Numbered from the stretch's first letter, positions 50,002-58,955 are shown. The stretch is 64,000 nucleotides of DNA from an uncultured Litoreibacter sp. (GCF_947501785.1 NZ_CANMXB010000001.1:1631048-1695047); one strand, 5' to 3'. Translations and numbers: made by a program. The notes: generated by a model from the letters alone, not told the origin.

Positions 50002-50032
50002 TACGGGGAAAAAACAACCTTCATTCCCCGTA
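50002..50032. repeat. 9-bp inverted repeat between the M3 peptidase and IMPase-family genes
   Basis: TACGGGGAA (50002-50010) and TTCCCCGTA (50024-50032) are perfect arms with a 13-nt spacer. The site is in the 106-bp gap, 41 bp upstream of ATG 49961. There is no T-run after it on either strand, so an operator or mRNA hairpin is as likely as a terminator. Confidence 0.45.
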
Positions 50033-50067
50033 AGCTGACCTAAGGTGATTTTTCCAGCCCAGGCCGG

Positions 50068-52086
50068 TCAGGCCACTTTGTCCAGACCGCGCCCTTTCAG
50101 CAAGGCGTCCACGCCCGGCATCTTGCCCCGGAACGCCATGTATAAATCCGCCGCCTCCTTTGATCCGCCAGTCGAAAGTATCTGCGATTCCAACCTCTTA
50201 GCCATCTCAGGGTCAAAGGCACCCCCGGCCTCCTCAAACGCCTCAAACGCGTCGGCGTCCATGACCTCCGACCACATGTAGGAGTAGTAGGCGGAGGAAT
50301 ATCCGTCGCCCGCGAAGACATGGGCAAAATGGGGCGTGGCGTGGCGCATGCGGATGGCGGCGGGCATGCCGAGGCTGTCGAGGATTTCCGTTTGACGGGC
50401 CATGATGTCTGTTGGGACAGGGCCGTTATGAAACTCCAGATCCACCAAGGCAGAGGCCACGTATTCGACCGTCGCGAAGCCCTGGTCGTATGTCGCGGCC
50501 TTCAGCATCTTGTCCAGAAGGGCGGCTGGCATCGCTTCCCCGGTCTCAAAATGTGTCGCGTGTTTTTGCAAAACCTCCGGCACTTCCAGCCAGTGTTCAT
50601 ACAGCTGGCTGGGCAGTTCCACGAAGTCGCGCGGCACGGAAGTGCCTGAAATCGTTTCATAAGTTACGTCCGACAGCATCTGGTGCAGCGCGTGGCCGAA
50701 CTCGTGGAAGAGCGTGCGGGCGTCGTCGTATGACAACAGTGCCGGGTCGCCTTTGGCGAAGTTGCACACGTTGATGACGTGGGGGCGGATGTCGCCCTTT
50801 AGCTTCTGTTGGGAGCGCAGGGCGGAGCACCATGCGCCAGAGCGTTTGCCGCCTCGGGCGAAGTAATCTCCAATAAAAACAGCGACATGCTGGCCGTTGC
50901 GGGTCACTTCCCACGCGCGGGCGTCTTCGTGATGCAGGGCCACGTCGAGTGGAGAAAAATCTAATCCAAACAATCGGTTAGCGCAATCAAACGCCGCTTC
51001 GATCATGTTGTCGAGCTGCAGATAGGGCTTCAATGCCGCCTCGTCCAAATCATGTTCCACGGCGCGGCGTTTTTCGGAATAGTAGCGCCAATCCCATGGT
51101 TCCAACGCGCCGTTTATGCCGTCGCCATGCATCATCTCTTGCAATTTCTCAGCATCCAGAAGGGCCTGCGCCTTGGCGGGCTCCCAGACTTTCATCAGCA
51201 ATTCGCGAACGTTTTCAGGGGTTTGCGCCATTTCCGTGACAAGCTTATAATCGGCAAATGTGTCATGGCCCAACAGGTTGGCGCGTTCTTTGCGCAGGGC
51301 CAAAGTTTCCAACGCGATCTCGCGATTATCGGTCTCTCCACCATTCGCGCCGCGTGACACCCATGCGGTATACGCCTGTTCGCGCAGGTCGCGGCGGTCG
51401 GAATATTGCAGGAACGGCACGATTAACGAACGCGAAAGAGTGATGACGTATCCGTCAATATTTCGGTCTTTTGCCGCCTGTTTTGCGGTGTTTTGTACAA
51501 ATTGGGGCAACCCTGAAAGGTCGTTTTCCCCAATTTGTACAAACCAGTCGCGCTCATCGGCGAGCAGGTTTTGGGTGAAGGACGTCCCGATCACGGCGAG
51601 GCGGCTTTTAATCTCCTTTAACCTGTCATAGTCGGCACCTTGCAATTGCGCACCCGCCCGCACGTACCCGCGCCGGTGGAGATACAGCACCCGCTCCTGC
51701 TCTGCTGTCAGTCCAAGCTCGTCTTTCTGCGCCCACAAAGCGTCGATCCGCGCGAAGACGGCGCGGTTCATCATCACCTCGGAACTGAAATCAGCCAGCT
51801 TCGGGGAAAAGGCGCGCTGCAGCTCTTCGCGTTTCGGCGTGGAGGACACTGCTGCCAGCAGGTAGAATGGCGCGAGCGCCTTTTCCATGTTCTCCCCCAT
51901 CAGCTCGATTGCCTCGATGGTGTTGGCAAATGTCGGCGGCTCGGGGTTGTTGGCTATGGCGGTCAGCTGCGCGCGGGTTAGCACCAGCGCTTCCTCAAAT
52001 GCCTCTGCCACATCTTCGTCGGTGAAAGCACCAAAAGGCGGCAGGTTGAATGGCGTGTTCCAGGGGGCGAGCAGCGGGTTTGTCAT
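50068..52086 (-). CDS. M3 family metallopeptidase (oligopeptidase A/Dcp-like)
   Basis: 672 residues from ATG 52086, which has AGGAG upstream. The zinc motif HEFGHALHQ is at about residue 461, and the third ligand Glu lies in the following region. It degrades oligopeptides in the cytoplasm. The C-terminal domain has YYSYMWSEVMDADAF as in other members. The coding sequence contains a long perfect inverted repeat (51492-51543), which does not interrupt the frame. Confidence 0.93.
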   Translation of the reverse strand: MTNPLLAPWNTPFNLPPFGAFTDEDVAEAFEEALVLTRAQLTAIANNPEPPTFANTIEAIELMGENMEKALAPFYLLAAVSSTPKREELQRAFSPKLADFSSEVMMNRAVFARIDALWAQKDELGLTAEQERVLYLHRRGYVRAGAQLQGADYDRLKEIKSRLAVIGTSFTQNLLADERDWFVQIGENDLSGLPQFVQNTAKQAAKDRNIDGYVITLSRSLIVPFLQYSDRRDLREQAYTAWVSRGANGGETDNREIALETLALRKERANLLGHDTFADYKLVTEMAQTPENVRELLMKVWEPAKAQALLDAEKLQEMMHGDGINGALEPWDWRYYSEKRRAVEHDLDEAALKPYLQLDNMIEAAFDCANRLFGLDFSPLDVALHHEDARAWEVTRNGQHVAVFIGDYFARGGKRSGAWCSALRSQQKLKGDIRPHVINVCNFAKGDPALLSYDDARTLFHEFGHALHQMLSDVTYETISGTSVPRDFVELPSQLYEHWLEVPEVLQKHATHFETGEAMPAALLDKMLKAATYDQGFATVEYVASALVDLEFHNGPVPTDIMARQTEILDSLGMPAAIRMRHATPHFAHVFAGDGYSSAYYSYMWSEVMDADAFEAFEEAGGAFDPEMAKRLESQILSTGGSKEAADLYMAFRGKMPGVDALLKGRGLDKVA
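51492..51543. repeat. Perfect 16-bp inverted repeat inside the M3 peptidase gene
   Basis: TTTGTACAAATTGGGG (51492-51507) is repeated inverted as CCCCAATTTGTACAAA (51528-51543) with a 20-bp spacer. Each arm contains the self-palindrome TTTGTACAAA. In the protein the arms encode FVQIGE and LPQFVQN around residues 182-198. The region is more AT-rich than the surrounding gene. Confidence 0.9.
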
Positions 52087-52140
52087 TGAGGGGTCTCCTT
52101 TGCACGTCAACCTAATGCGCGGACCGGCGGCTGCAACGGG

Positions 52141-52935
52141 TCAATGCGGCTTGTCACGCATTTGTCGTTCCAGGCGGCGCAACCCGAGGGACAGGGTGAT
52201 CGTGAGCGTCAGGTAGATGAGGGCCACGATGTTGTAGGTCTCGAAGTATCGGAAATTGCCAGCTGCGGTGACCTTGCCCAGCTGCGTGATGTCGGACACG
52301 CCAAGGACGGACACGAGCGACGAGTCCTTCACCATCGCCACGAAGTCATTGCCAAGGGGCGGCAGGATGGTGCGGATGGCTTGCGGGAAGACGATGTGGC
52401 GGAAGCGTTGCCAGCGGGAGAGGCCCAGCGCTTCCGCTGCCTCGATCTGGCCCGGTTCGACGGATTGGATGCCCGCGCGGAAGACCTCCGCAATAAAGGC
52501 AGAATAGCCGATTGCAAGCGCCAGTGTGGCGCGCCACAGCAGCGGGAAGTCGCGGGTGCGCCACGGGTCCGCGCCAAGCGGTTCCAGCGCCCAATTGATG
52601 GCGTAGACCACGGCCGGGGCGACCACGAAGGCCACATAAAGCAGCAGCACAATGATGGGAATGCCGCGCACGATTTCGATGTAGAAGCGGGCGATCTGGC
52701 GAAGGATTATGGAGCGCGACAGCGACATGACCGCGAGGATCAGGCCTGTGAGCGACGCCATGAAGAAGCCGATAAGCGTCACCAATACGGTGATGCGAAT
52801 GCCCTTGGACAGCGTGCCCATGACTTGGGAATACAAATCATTGGCCCAGACCTGATAGAACATCCACACCATCAGCCCGCCCAAAAGGACGAGCCAATAG
52901 GGGAAATCCTTATCGGGGTTTGACGGGCCCATCAT
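52141..52935 (-). CDS. Amino-acid ABC transporter permease (His/Glu/Gln/Arg/opine type)
   Basis: 264-residue inner-membrane protein with the HisM-like family signature RIAVTLV-type region (KGIRITVLVTLIGFF) and the EAA loop SVEPGQIEAAEALGLSRWQR. Its start is one of two tandem ATGs (52935, 52932). It lies 20 bp downstream of the binding-protein gene. No ATP-binding protein gene or second permease is in the adjacent DNA, so the partner ATPase must be encoded elsewhere. Confidence 0.92.
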   Translation of the reverse strand: MMGPSNPDKDFPYWLVLLGGLMVWMFYQVWANDLYSQVMGTLSKGIRITVLVTLIGFFMASLTGLILAVMSLSRSIILRQIARFYIEIVRGIPIIVLLLYVAFVVAPAVVYAINWALEPLGADPWRTRDFPLLWRATLALAIGYSAFIAEVFRAGIQSVEPGQIEAAEALGLSRWQRFRHIVFPQAIRTILPPLGNDFVAMVKDSSLVSVLGVSDITQLGKVTAAGNFRYFETYNIVALIYLTLTITLSLGLRRLERQMRDKPH

Positions 52936-52955
52936 GGCGCTGGGCTAAAGCTGGT

Positions 52956-53741
52956 TCAGCCGCCCAGCTTGTAGTCGAGGAACCATTTGGTGTTCAGCGC
53001 GTCGATGGTGCCGTCTTTGGTCATGTCGGCAATGGCAGCGTTGATCGGCTCCACAAGGTCAGAGCCTTTGGGGAAGATGAAGCCGAAATCCTCGGTCCCC
53101 AGCTTTTCGCCGACGATTTTCAGCGCACCGCCCGAAGAGTCGACATAGCCGTTGCCCGCGGTGCCGTCGGTTAGCACCAAATCCACATCACCCGTGCGCA
53201 GCGCGGCGACGCCCGCGCCGAAGGTCTCAAACTTGATGATGCGGGGGTTGGCCTCGTCACCATCCAGCACGTCATAGACGCCCACATAGAACGGCGTGGT
53301 GCCGGGTTGGGCGGCCATCAAGAGGTCCGCGTCAGCGGCGAAGGATTTAGCGTCGGAGAACCGGTCTTCATCGCCGCGCACCAGCATGACCATCTCGGAG
53401 GTCATGTATTTGTCGGAGAAATCCACCTGCTCTTTGCGGTCCTCGCGGATCGTGATGCCGGTCATGCCCACATCATATTGCCCGCTGGACACGGCCGGGA
53501 TCATCGCGTCCCAGCTGGTGTTTTCATAGACCACGGTGATGTTGATGCGCTTGGCGATCTCCGCCACTGCGTCATATTCCCAACCGATGGCGTTGCCGGT
53601 GCCCGGTTCAATGAACTGCAGCGGCGGGTAGGCGTTTTCGGTGACGAAGACGACCTCTTTGCCGTCGAGATTTGGCAGGTGGCCGTCGGCCATGGCGGAT
53701 GTGGCGAGGGTGGCGGCAAATAGCGTGGTCAGCAGTTTCAT
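52956..53741 (-). CDS. Amino-acid ABC transporter substrate-binding protein
   Basis: 261 residues, SBP_bac_3 family. The signal peptide ends near residue 18 (TSAMA-DG). Ligand-binding segments include [28 protein letters not shown] and [20 protein letters not shown]. It delivers an amino acid, probably polar, to the permease encoded 20 bp downstream. Confidence 0.92.
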   Translation of the reverse strand: MKLLTTLFAATLATSAMADGHLPNLDGKEVVFVTENAYPPLQFIEPGTGNAIGWEYDAVAEIAKRINITVVYENTSWDAMIPAVSSGQYDVGMTGITIREDRKEQVDFSDKYMTSEMVMLVRGDEDRFSDAKSFAADADLLMAAQPGTTPFYVGVYDVLDGDEANPRIIKFETFGAGVAALRTGDVDLVLTDGTAGNGYVDSSGGALKIVGEKLGTEDFGFIFPKGSDLVEPINAAIADMTKDGTIDALNTKWFLDYKLGG

Positions 53742-53845
53742 GTGTCAGACTCCAAATGAAATGATTGCCCGAAGCGTAGCTTGGCGAGGAGCGCGGGTGC
53801 AAGGCTCCCCTTCCCTCTTGCGCGCGGGCGGGCTAGGCCAATGCC

Positions 53846-54412
53846 ATGATGCGCGTGATTGTCTTTTTGTGCTGGATTTTGTCGCTGGTGGTGCTTGCCT
53901 CGCTGGTGGCAAGCGGCTTTGGCTGGGTGCCGAAGGGCTGGCTGGGGTCGTGCATTGACCTGTATCGCGACGCCCGAAACGCTTTGCCTGTGGGGCTGCC
54001 TGCGGTGATGCGGGACCTGGCGATGATGTATCTGCTGTTTGGCATCGTCGAGAAAGCGGTCAGCGAATGGGCTTACGCTTACGCGGGGCTGGTCGAGAAG
54101 TACAAATCGCGCAAGGCGGCGGCCAAGGCGGGGCGGTTTATCGGGGCCGTTTCGGGGGTGCTGCTGTGGCCGATGTCCATCGCGCTGGACCTGATCGCGG
54201 TGCTGGTCTGGAACCGCGACGCGGGCGAAGCCGCGCGGGACGCATCCGAGCAGACTTTGCGCAGCCTGCGGTTTGGGCTGACGCGCGACGAGGTGGCGGA
54301 TGTGGTGGACCGCTACGGCCGACTGACCTACATGGCGCGGCCATTGTTCGTGTGCTCGTTGTGCTTTTCCTACGTTATTGTCATGCTGCTGGGGTTCAGC
54401 CTCGGCGGCTAG
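53846..54412 (+). CDS. Membrane protein of unknown function
   Basis: 188 residues with three or four hydrophobic segments: about 3-24, 55-70, 95-118 and 168-186. The central part has YAGLVEKYKSRKAAAKAGRF, and a second soluble stretch with LRFGLTRDEVADVVDRYGRL between the last helices. No family recognised. Its stop overlaps the convergent HxlR gene stop by 4 bp; 5' neighbour is the divergent amino-acid binding protein. Confidence 0.75.
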   Translation: MMRVIVFLCWILSLVVLASLVASGFGWVPKGWLGSCIDLYRDARNALPVGLPAVMRDLAMMYLLFGIVEKAVSEWAYAYAGLVEKYKSRKAAAKAGRFIGAVSGVLLWPMSIALDLIAVLVWNRDAGEAARDASEQTLRSLRFGLTRDEVADVVDRYGRLTYMARPLFVCSLCFSYVIVMLLGFSLGG

Positions 54413-54765
54413 GCCTCTTGGGCGGCTTTCATCGGGGCCAGCACTTCCTTTTCCCCCCAGTCTTTCAGCGCATGCAGCACGGGCCGCAGGGTCTCTCCCT
54501 TGGCGGTCAGGCTGTATTCGACCTTGGGCGGCACCTCGGGGTAAATTTCGCGGTGCACCAGCCCGTCGGCCTCCAGCTCGCGCAATTGTTTGGTCAGGCT
54601 GCGGGGCGTGATTTTGTAAAACAGGCGGCCCAGCTCGTTGAAGCGCATGGTTTGTTCCGACAGGCGGAACAGGATCGCGCCCTTCCACTTGCCGCCGATC
54701 AGGTCGAGCGTCGCCTCCATTGGGCAAGCCTCCAGCTTTTCGGGGTCGTGGCGTTGTTTTCGCAT
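54409..54765 (-). CDS. HxlR family transcriptional regulator
   Basis: 118 residues, winged helix-turn-helix. ACPMEATLDLIGGKWKGAIL with the conserved Cys14, and MRFNELGRLFYKITPRSLTK in the recognition region. HxlR proteins often sense electrophiles or redox stress through the Cys. It is divergent from a MAPEG gene, the natural candidate target; the 104-bp gap contains repeated AGTAT elements. Confidence 0.92.
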   Translation of the reverse strand: MRKQRHDPEKLEACPMEATLDLIGGKWKGAILFRLSEQTMRFNELGRLFYKITPRSLTKQLRELEADGLVHREIYPEVPPKVEYSLTAKGETLRPVLHALKDWGEKEVLAPMKAAQEA

Positions 54766-54770
54766 GAAGC

Positions 54771-54810
54771 AGTATCCAATATGATAGTATGGGTCCTATT
54801 TGTGCATACT
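54771..54810. promoter_or_regulatory. AGTAT repeats in the HxlR-MAPEG divergent promoter
   Basis: AGTATCC (54771), ATAGTATGG (54784) and CATACT (54805) form a set of direct and inverted half-sites in an AT-rich stretch right upstream of the HxlR start. ATAGTATGGGTCCTAT is itself a partial inverted repeat. It is a likely site for autoregulation and control of the MAPEG gene. Confidence 0.45.
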
Positions 54811-54869
54811 TACGCGAAATTCAGTGAAGGTCTAGCGTGGGCGTCATCACAGATGATTGGAGACGACCG

Positions 54870-55271
54870 ATGAATATCCCCGAACTTTACTGGCTGACCC
54901 TGACGGTGACGCTGACCGGGCTGCTATGGGTGCCCTATATTTTGCAGCTGATTGTGCAGCTTGGGCCGATCCAGGCCGCGTGGGACCCGACGGCGGCGCA
55001 TCCGCATGACAAGGACTGGGCGCTGAGAGCAAAGCGCGCGCATTATAACGCGGTCGAGAACCTTGCGGTTTTTGCCCCGCTCGCGCTGATGGTTGGGCTG
55101 CTGGAGTTGGGCGACGCGCTAACAGCCACCGCGGCGATGCTCTATTTCTTCGTGCGGCTGGCGCATTACGTGGTCTACACGCTGGCGCTGCCTATCATCC
55201 GCACGGTGCTGTTTGTGGCGGGTTTTGCCTGCCAATTCGTGCTGGCGCTACGGCTGCTCAATCTGGCCTAG
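54870..55271 (+). CDS. MAPEG family membrane protein
   Basis: 133 residues, four helices, MAPEG family (membrane-associated proteins in eicosanoid and glutathione metabolism). Characteristic RAKRAHYNAVENLAVFAPLA and FFVRLAHYVVYTLALPIIRT. ATG 54870 has GGAG upstream; the open frame before it is promoter. Bacterial members may be glutathione-dependent detoxification enzymes. Divergence from an HxlR regulator fits a stress-response role (inference). Confidence 0.88.
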   Translation: MNIPELYWLTLTVTLTGLLWVPYILQLIVQLGPIQAAWDPTAAHPHDKDWALRAKRAHYNAVENLAVFAPLALMVGLLELGDALTATAAMLYFFVRLAHYVVYTLALPIIRTVLFVAGFACQFVLALRLLNLA

Positions 55272-55274
55272 GCA

Positions 55275-55313
55275 CAAAAAAGCGCACGTCCCCGCGCCGG
55301 GGCGTGCGCCTTT
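55275..55313 (-). terminator. Intrinsic terminator for the ubiK-like gene (convergent with MAPEG)
   Basis: A GCGCACG/CGTGCGC 7-bp stem extended by CCCC/GGGG with a one-base bulge. On the minus strand it is followed at once by six T (A-run 55276-55281 on plus). On the plus strand only a weak CTTTC follows, so it is mainly a minus-strand terminator. Confidence 0.88.
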
Positions 55314-55330
55314 CAAAGATCTAAAGCCAA

Positions 55331-55615
55331 TTAGCTTTTCTTGGGCGCCGCTTTCTTGGCGGGCGCCTTTTTGGCGGGCTTGGCCTCCAACGCGTCGAGA
55401 CGGGCTTTCAGCGCTTCATTCTCTTCGCGGGCCTTCTGGGCCATGGCGCGCACGGCGTCGAATTCGTCGCGGGTCACAAAGTCGCGATCCGCCAGCCAGC
55501 GGTCGACCATGGATTTCATGGCATTTTCCGCCTCCGACTTCGCGCCCTGGGCCACGCCCATCGCGTTGGTCATCATTTGCGACATGTCGTCGAAGAATTT
55601 GTTGCGGGTTTGCAT
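55331..55615 (-). CDS. ubiK: UbiK-like accessory factor (BMFP domain, YqiC-like)
   Basis: 94 residues from ATG 55615. Residues 1-55 are an amphipathic/coiled-coil region with [20 protein letters not shown] and [20 protein letters not shown], as in YqiC/UbiK, an accessory factor for ubiquinone synthesis under aerobic conditions. The tail is Lys/Ala/Pro-rich ([14 protein letters not shown]), a common feature in alphaproteobacterial members. It is followed by a strong terminator and divergent from lgt. Confidence 0.8.
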   Translation of the reverse strand: MQTRNKFFDDMSQMMTNAMGVAQGAKSEAENAMKSMVDRWLADRDFVTRDEFDAVRAMAQKAREENEALKARLDALEAKPAKKAPAKKAAPKKS

Positions 55616-55708
55616 ATCGTACCTCGTGCTTGCTTGACCCCTATATGGGGACGGTTTGCGCATTTCTCAAGGTTGACATCGTCGCAGGGGCGTCGCACCC
55701 ATGCCGGT

Positions 55709-56599
55709 ATGTTAGCAGCGCTCCTCCCCTTCCCCGACATCGGCCCCGACATTTTCACGCTGGAGCTGTTCGGCCGCGAGTTCTCGCTGCGCTGGTACGC
55801 CATGGCCTACATTGTGGGCATCATCATCGGCTGGTTTATCGCGGTGCAACTGTTCAAACGGGCGCGGTTGTGGCCGGAAAACAAGTCGCCCATGACGTCG
55901 GAGAACGCCTCGGACTTGGTGACTTGGATCATCTTGGGCGTGGTGCTGGGCGGGCGCTTCGGCTTCGTATTGTTCTACCAGCCGGCCTATTACTTCGCCA
56001 ATCCGGGAGAGATCTTGCAGATCTGGAACGGCGGCATGTCGTTTCACGGCGGCGCATTGGGTGTGTTGATTGCCGGGCTGATCTTTTGCTGGAAGAACAA
56101 GTTTTCGCCTTTGAGCGCGGGCGACGCCATCGTCGTGGCCACCCCACCCGCAATCTTCCTTGGACGCATCGCCAACTTCATCAATGCCGAGCTGTGGGGC
56201 CGTCCGACCGACCTGCCCTGGGCCGTGGTCTTCCCCGGCGACGCGGCACAGGCCTGCGCCACGGTGGAGCAGATGTGCGCGCGCCACCCCTCGCAGCTAT
56301 ACGAGGCGCTGCTGGAAGGCCTGATCCTGTGCGCCGTTCTGTTCTATCTGGCGATCCGCAAGGGCTGGCTAAAAACCCCTGGCGCGTTGATCGGTGCGTT
56401 TCTGGCGGGCTACGGCATCGCGCGTTTCATTGTGGAATTCGTGCGCCAACCGGATGCGCAGTTCACCTCTGCCACAAACCCGCTGGGCTATGCGTGGCAG
56501 ATTGGTGAGGTTGGGTTGACCATGGGGCAATTGCTGTCCACGCCGATGATCATCGTGGGCTTGCTGATCATTTGGGGCGCCCGCCGCCGCGCGGCATGA
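55709..56599 (+). CDS. lgt: Prolipoprotein diacylglyceryl transferase
   Basis: 296 residues, inner membrane, seven-helix enzyme transferring diacylglycerol from phosphatidylglycerol to lipobox Cys. Conserved [16 protein letters not shown] (with the essential His) and the Lgt signature [20 protein letters not shown] are present. ATG 55709 begins [16 protein letters not shown]; the upstream frame is not conserved. It overlaps midA by 4 bp and starts a lgt-midA-pgeF operon, common in Rhodobacterales. Confidence 0.94.
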   Translation: MLAALLPFPDIGPDIFTLELFGREFSLRWYAMAYIVGIIIGWFIAVQLFKRARLWPENKSPMTSENASDLVTWIILGVVLGGRFGFVLFYQPAYYFANPGEILQIWNGGMSFHGGALGVLIAGLIFCWKNKFSPLSAGDAIVVATPPAIFLGRIANFINAELWGRPTDLPWAVVFPGDAAQACATVEQMCARHPSQLYEALLEGLILCAVLFYLAIRKGWLKTPGALIGAFLAGYGIARFIVEFVRQPDAQFTSATNPLGYAWQIGEVGLTMGQLLSTPMIIVGLLIIWGARRRAA

Positions 56600-57657
56600 G
56601 CCTGAAGGCGCAGCTGATCCGGCAGATCGCCGTCGACGGCCCGATGTCTTTGGCGGATTACATGCAGGCCTGCTTGCTGCATCCGGAATTTGGCTATTAC
56701 GCCACCCGCGACCCGCTGGGGGCGCAAGGCGATTTCATCACCGCGCCTGAGACCAGCCAGATGTTTGGCGAGCTATTGGGGCTTTGCCTGGCACAGGCAT
56801 GGCTGGATCAGGGAGGCGGCGATTGCGTGTTGGCCGAGCTTGGGCCGGGACGCGGCACGTTGATGGCGGATATCTTGCGGGCCACCAAATCAGTGCCGGG
56901 CTTCGCGCCTGATGTGCATCTGGTCGAGGCCAGCCCCGCGCTACGTGACATTCAACGCGCAACGCTCATGGGTGCCCGCGTCACCTGGCACGACACCGTG
57001 GCGGACCTGCCAGATGCGCCCTTGTTCCTCATCGCCAACGAATTCTTTGACGCGCTGCCCATTCGCCAATTCACCCGCCAGGGGCGCGGTTGGGCGGAAA
57101 CGCGTGTGGGGGCCGAGGGCGACATGTTGCGGCTTGGCCGGACAGAGCCGACCCCCGTTGACGCGCTCTCCCATCGGTTGCAGGACACAGGCGACGGGGA
57201 TGTTGTGGAGCTATGCCCAACCCTGCCACCCATCATTGGCGAGATTTCAGGCAGGATCGCCCGACATGGCGGCGCCGCCCTCATCGTGGATTACGGCGAC
57301 TGGAATTCGCTGGGCGATACCTTTCAGGCATTGAAGGCGCATCAGCCCTGCGACCCGATGCAGGCCCCCGGCGACGCGGATTTGACCGCGCATGTGGATT
57401 TCAGGGCCGTCACTGATGCCAGTCTTTGCGAAACATCCGCAATGACCACGCAGGGCGCGTTGCTGCACGGTCTGGGGATCGGCCCGCGCGCGCAAGCATT
57501 GGCGGAGAAACTGGATGACGCGCGCGACCAAAACGCGCTCAACCAGCATCTCGCCGCCTATCGCCGCTTGACGGAGCCCTCAGAAATGGGGACCCTTTTC
57601 AAAGCTGTGGCGCTCTATCCGAAGGGCGCGCCGCCCCCACCCGGATTTGAAGCGTGA
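56596..57657 (+). CDS. SAM-dependent methyltransferase, MidA/NDUFAF7 family
   Basis: 353 residues, COG1565 family. SAM-binding motif [17 protein letters not shown] (about 84-100) and N-terminal [20 protein letters not shown] are diagnostic. The mitochondrial homologue NDUFAF7 methylates an arginine of complex I; the bacterial substrate is unconfirmed. It overlaps lgt (ATGA) and is followed 7 bp later by pgeF. Confidence 0.9.
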   Translation: MSLKAQLIRQIAVDGPMSLADYMQACLLHPEFGYYATRDPLGAQGDFITAPETSQMFGELLGLCLAQAWLDQGGGDCVLAELGPGRGTLMADILRATKSVPGFAPDVHLVEASPALRDIQRATLMGARVTWHDTVADLPDAPLFLIANEFFDALPIRQFTRQGRGWAETRVGAEGDMLRLGRTEPTPVDALSHRLQDTGDGDVVELCPTLPPIIGEISGRIARHGGAALIVDYGDWNSLGDTFQALKAHQPCDPMQAPGDADLTAHVDFRAVTDASLCETSAMTTQGALLHGLGIGPRAQALAEKLDDARDQNALNQHLAAYRRLTEPSEMGTLFKAVALYPKGAPPPPGFEA

Positions 57658-57664
57658 CCCCCAC

Positions 57665-58420
57665 ATGACCCTTGAGATCATCACCTCAGACAGCCTTTCC
57701 CCGTTCCGGCATGGGTTCTTCACCCGGCGTGGCGGCGCGTCGTCTGGCATCTTTGAAGGCTTGAATTGCGGCTTCGGATCTTCGGACCAGACCGACGCTG
57801 TGGCCACCAACCGCGCGCGGGTGGCCGACGCGATGCAGGTAGATTTGGACCATCTGGTGTCTGTGCATCAATACCACTCCGCCGAGGTCGTGGCCCTGAC
57901 CGAGGCCCGCCAGGACCGGCCGAAGGCCGACGCCATGGTGACCGCCACGCCCGGCATCGCGCTGGGCATTCTGACCGCGGATTGCCAGCCGGTGCTGTTT
58001 GCCGACCCGGAGAATGGCGTGGTGGGCGCGGCCCATGCGGGCTGGGGCGGCGCGGTGGGCGGCGTGCTGGAGGCGACGGTGGACGCGATGGAAGCGCTGG
58101 GCGCGGACCGGGACCACATAAGGGCAGTGATCGGGCCGTCGATCAGCCAGGCGTCTTACGAGGTGGGGCAAGAGTATCTAGAACGCTTCCTTGACGACGA
58201 CCCCGACAACGCGCGCTTCTTCGCCCAAGGCGTGGCGGCGGACAAATACCAGTTCGACCTGCCGGGCTACGGGCTGGCGCGGCTGCGCGCCGCGGGCGTT
58301 CAGGCGGACTGGACCCGGCATTGCACCTATGCAGACCCGCGCCGGTTTTATTCCTACCGCCGGTCGGTCCATGACAAAGACCCCGATTACGGGCGACTCA
58401 TCGCAACAATCCGCCTTTAG
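57665..58420 (+). CDS. pgeF: Peptidoglycan editing factor PgeF (YfiH/polyphenol oxidase family)
   Basis: 251 residues. The zinc/copper-type site is intact: His71 in VHQYHSAEV, Cys107 in LTADCQPVLF and His124 in GAAHAGWGG. Known members remove non-cognate L-Ser-containing intermediates from peptidoglycan synthesis and also show laccase or adenosine deaminase-like activity. ATG 57665 is chosen; the frame upstream overlaps midA. It is third in the lgt-midA-pgeF operon. Confidence 0.92.
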   Translation: MTLEIITSDSLSPFRHGFFTRRGGASSGIFEGLNCGFGSSDQTDAVATNRARVADAMQVDLDHLVSVHQYHSAEVVALTEARQDRPKADAMVTATPGIALGILTADCQPVLFADPENGVVGAAHAGWGGAVGGVLEATVDAMEALGADRDHIRAVIGPSISQASYEVGQEYLERFLDDDPDNARFFAQGVAADKYQFDLPGYGLARLRAAGVQADWTRHCTYADPRRFYSYRRSVHDKDPDYGRLIATIRL

Positions 58421-58732
58421 CCGCCGATTGTTTCGCCATTCGTGCCAATATCTGGGCAAAGCACATCTTATTGCTGCCCCAAAGCTGCCCGCCGCCCCGC
58501 CTGACAATGGTTAACAACCCCTTAATTCATGGGGCACCGTAGCGCCTGCCGCCCGCCACAATCCGGGCCCAACATTTCTGAAAAAAAAGTATCGCCGGCC
58601 ATTCTGTTGCCCGATTGAATTGCGACAAAGAGAGCGTCCCAGGACGGGACACGACTTTTTCGGCTCGGGTCATCAGACGCTGCACCCCAAGGCAGCAGAC
58701 CCGGGCCACTTTAAACAGAACCGGAGGGCACC
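58421..58732. other. 312-bp gap without a recognised gene
   Basis: The gap holds AT-rich tracts (an A-run near 58581-58588) and two small hairpins: CCCC...GGGG (58518-58534) and GTCCC-AGGAC-GGGAC (58636-58650), the latter followed by TTTTT (58656-58660). These look like a promoter and possible leader for the 52-residue gene at 58733. No longer reading frame with a ribosome site is seen. A small RNA is possible but not supported. Confidence 0.4.
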
Positions 58733-58891
58733 ATGGCCAAGAACACACGCTGGATGAAATGGGTACTTGAAGAAAGCGCCGACACAGCCGCGACTATGCC
58801 ATGGACACGCAGCAACCGCCGCACCCCCTGGAAGACCCGTTTGGCGGTCGAGGCACCAGAGCTGAATAACACAGAGCTTAAATCGGCCTGA
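58733..58891 (+). CDS. 52-residue protein of unknown function
   Basis: ATG 58733 to TGA 58891, with a strong GGAGGG ribosome site 4 bp upstream (58723-58728). The product starts MAKNTRWMKWVLEESADTAA and is rich in Trp (four) and basic residues, with no membrane segment or signal peptide. An intrinsic terminator follows 25 bp after the stop. A ribosome site, a compact frame and its own terminator together support a real small gene. The family is not recognised. Confidence 0.72.
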   Translation: MAKNTRWMKWVLEESADTAATMPWTRSNRRTPWKTRLAVEAPELNNTELKSA

Positions 58892-58916
58892 GCCGTCCTC
58901 GACTGACCCTAGTAAG

Positions 58917-58955
58917 CGCCCGCATGTCCTCCCACATGCGGGCGTTTCTCTATTC
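58917..58955 (+). terminator. Intrinsic terminator after the 52-residue gene
   Basis: CGCCCGCATG and CATGCGGGCG form a perfect 10-bp stem with an 8-nt loop, followed by TTTCTCTATTCT. It lies 25 bp after the small gene and reaches the 3' end of the convergent sulfotransferase gene. Confidence 0.9.

Noticed and set aside
58421-58732. Small RNA with intrinsic terminator (hairpin 58636-58650 plus T5)
   Set aside because: The stem is only 5 bp and the T-run is separated by five bases; insufficient as a terminator or RNA gene call.
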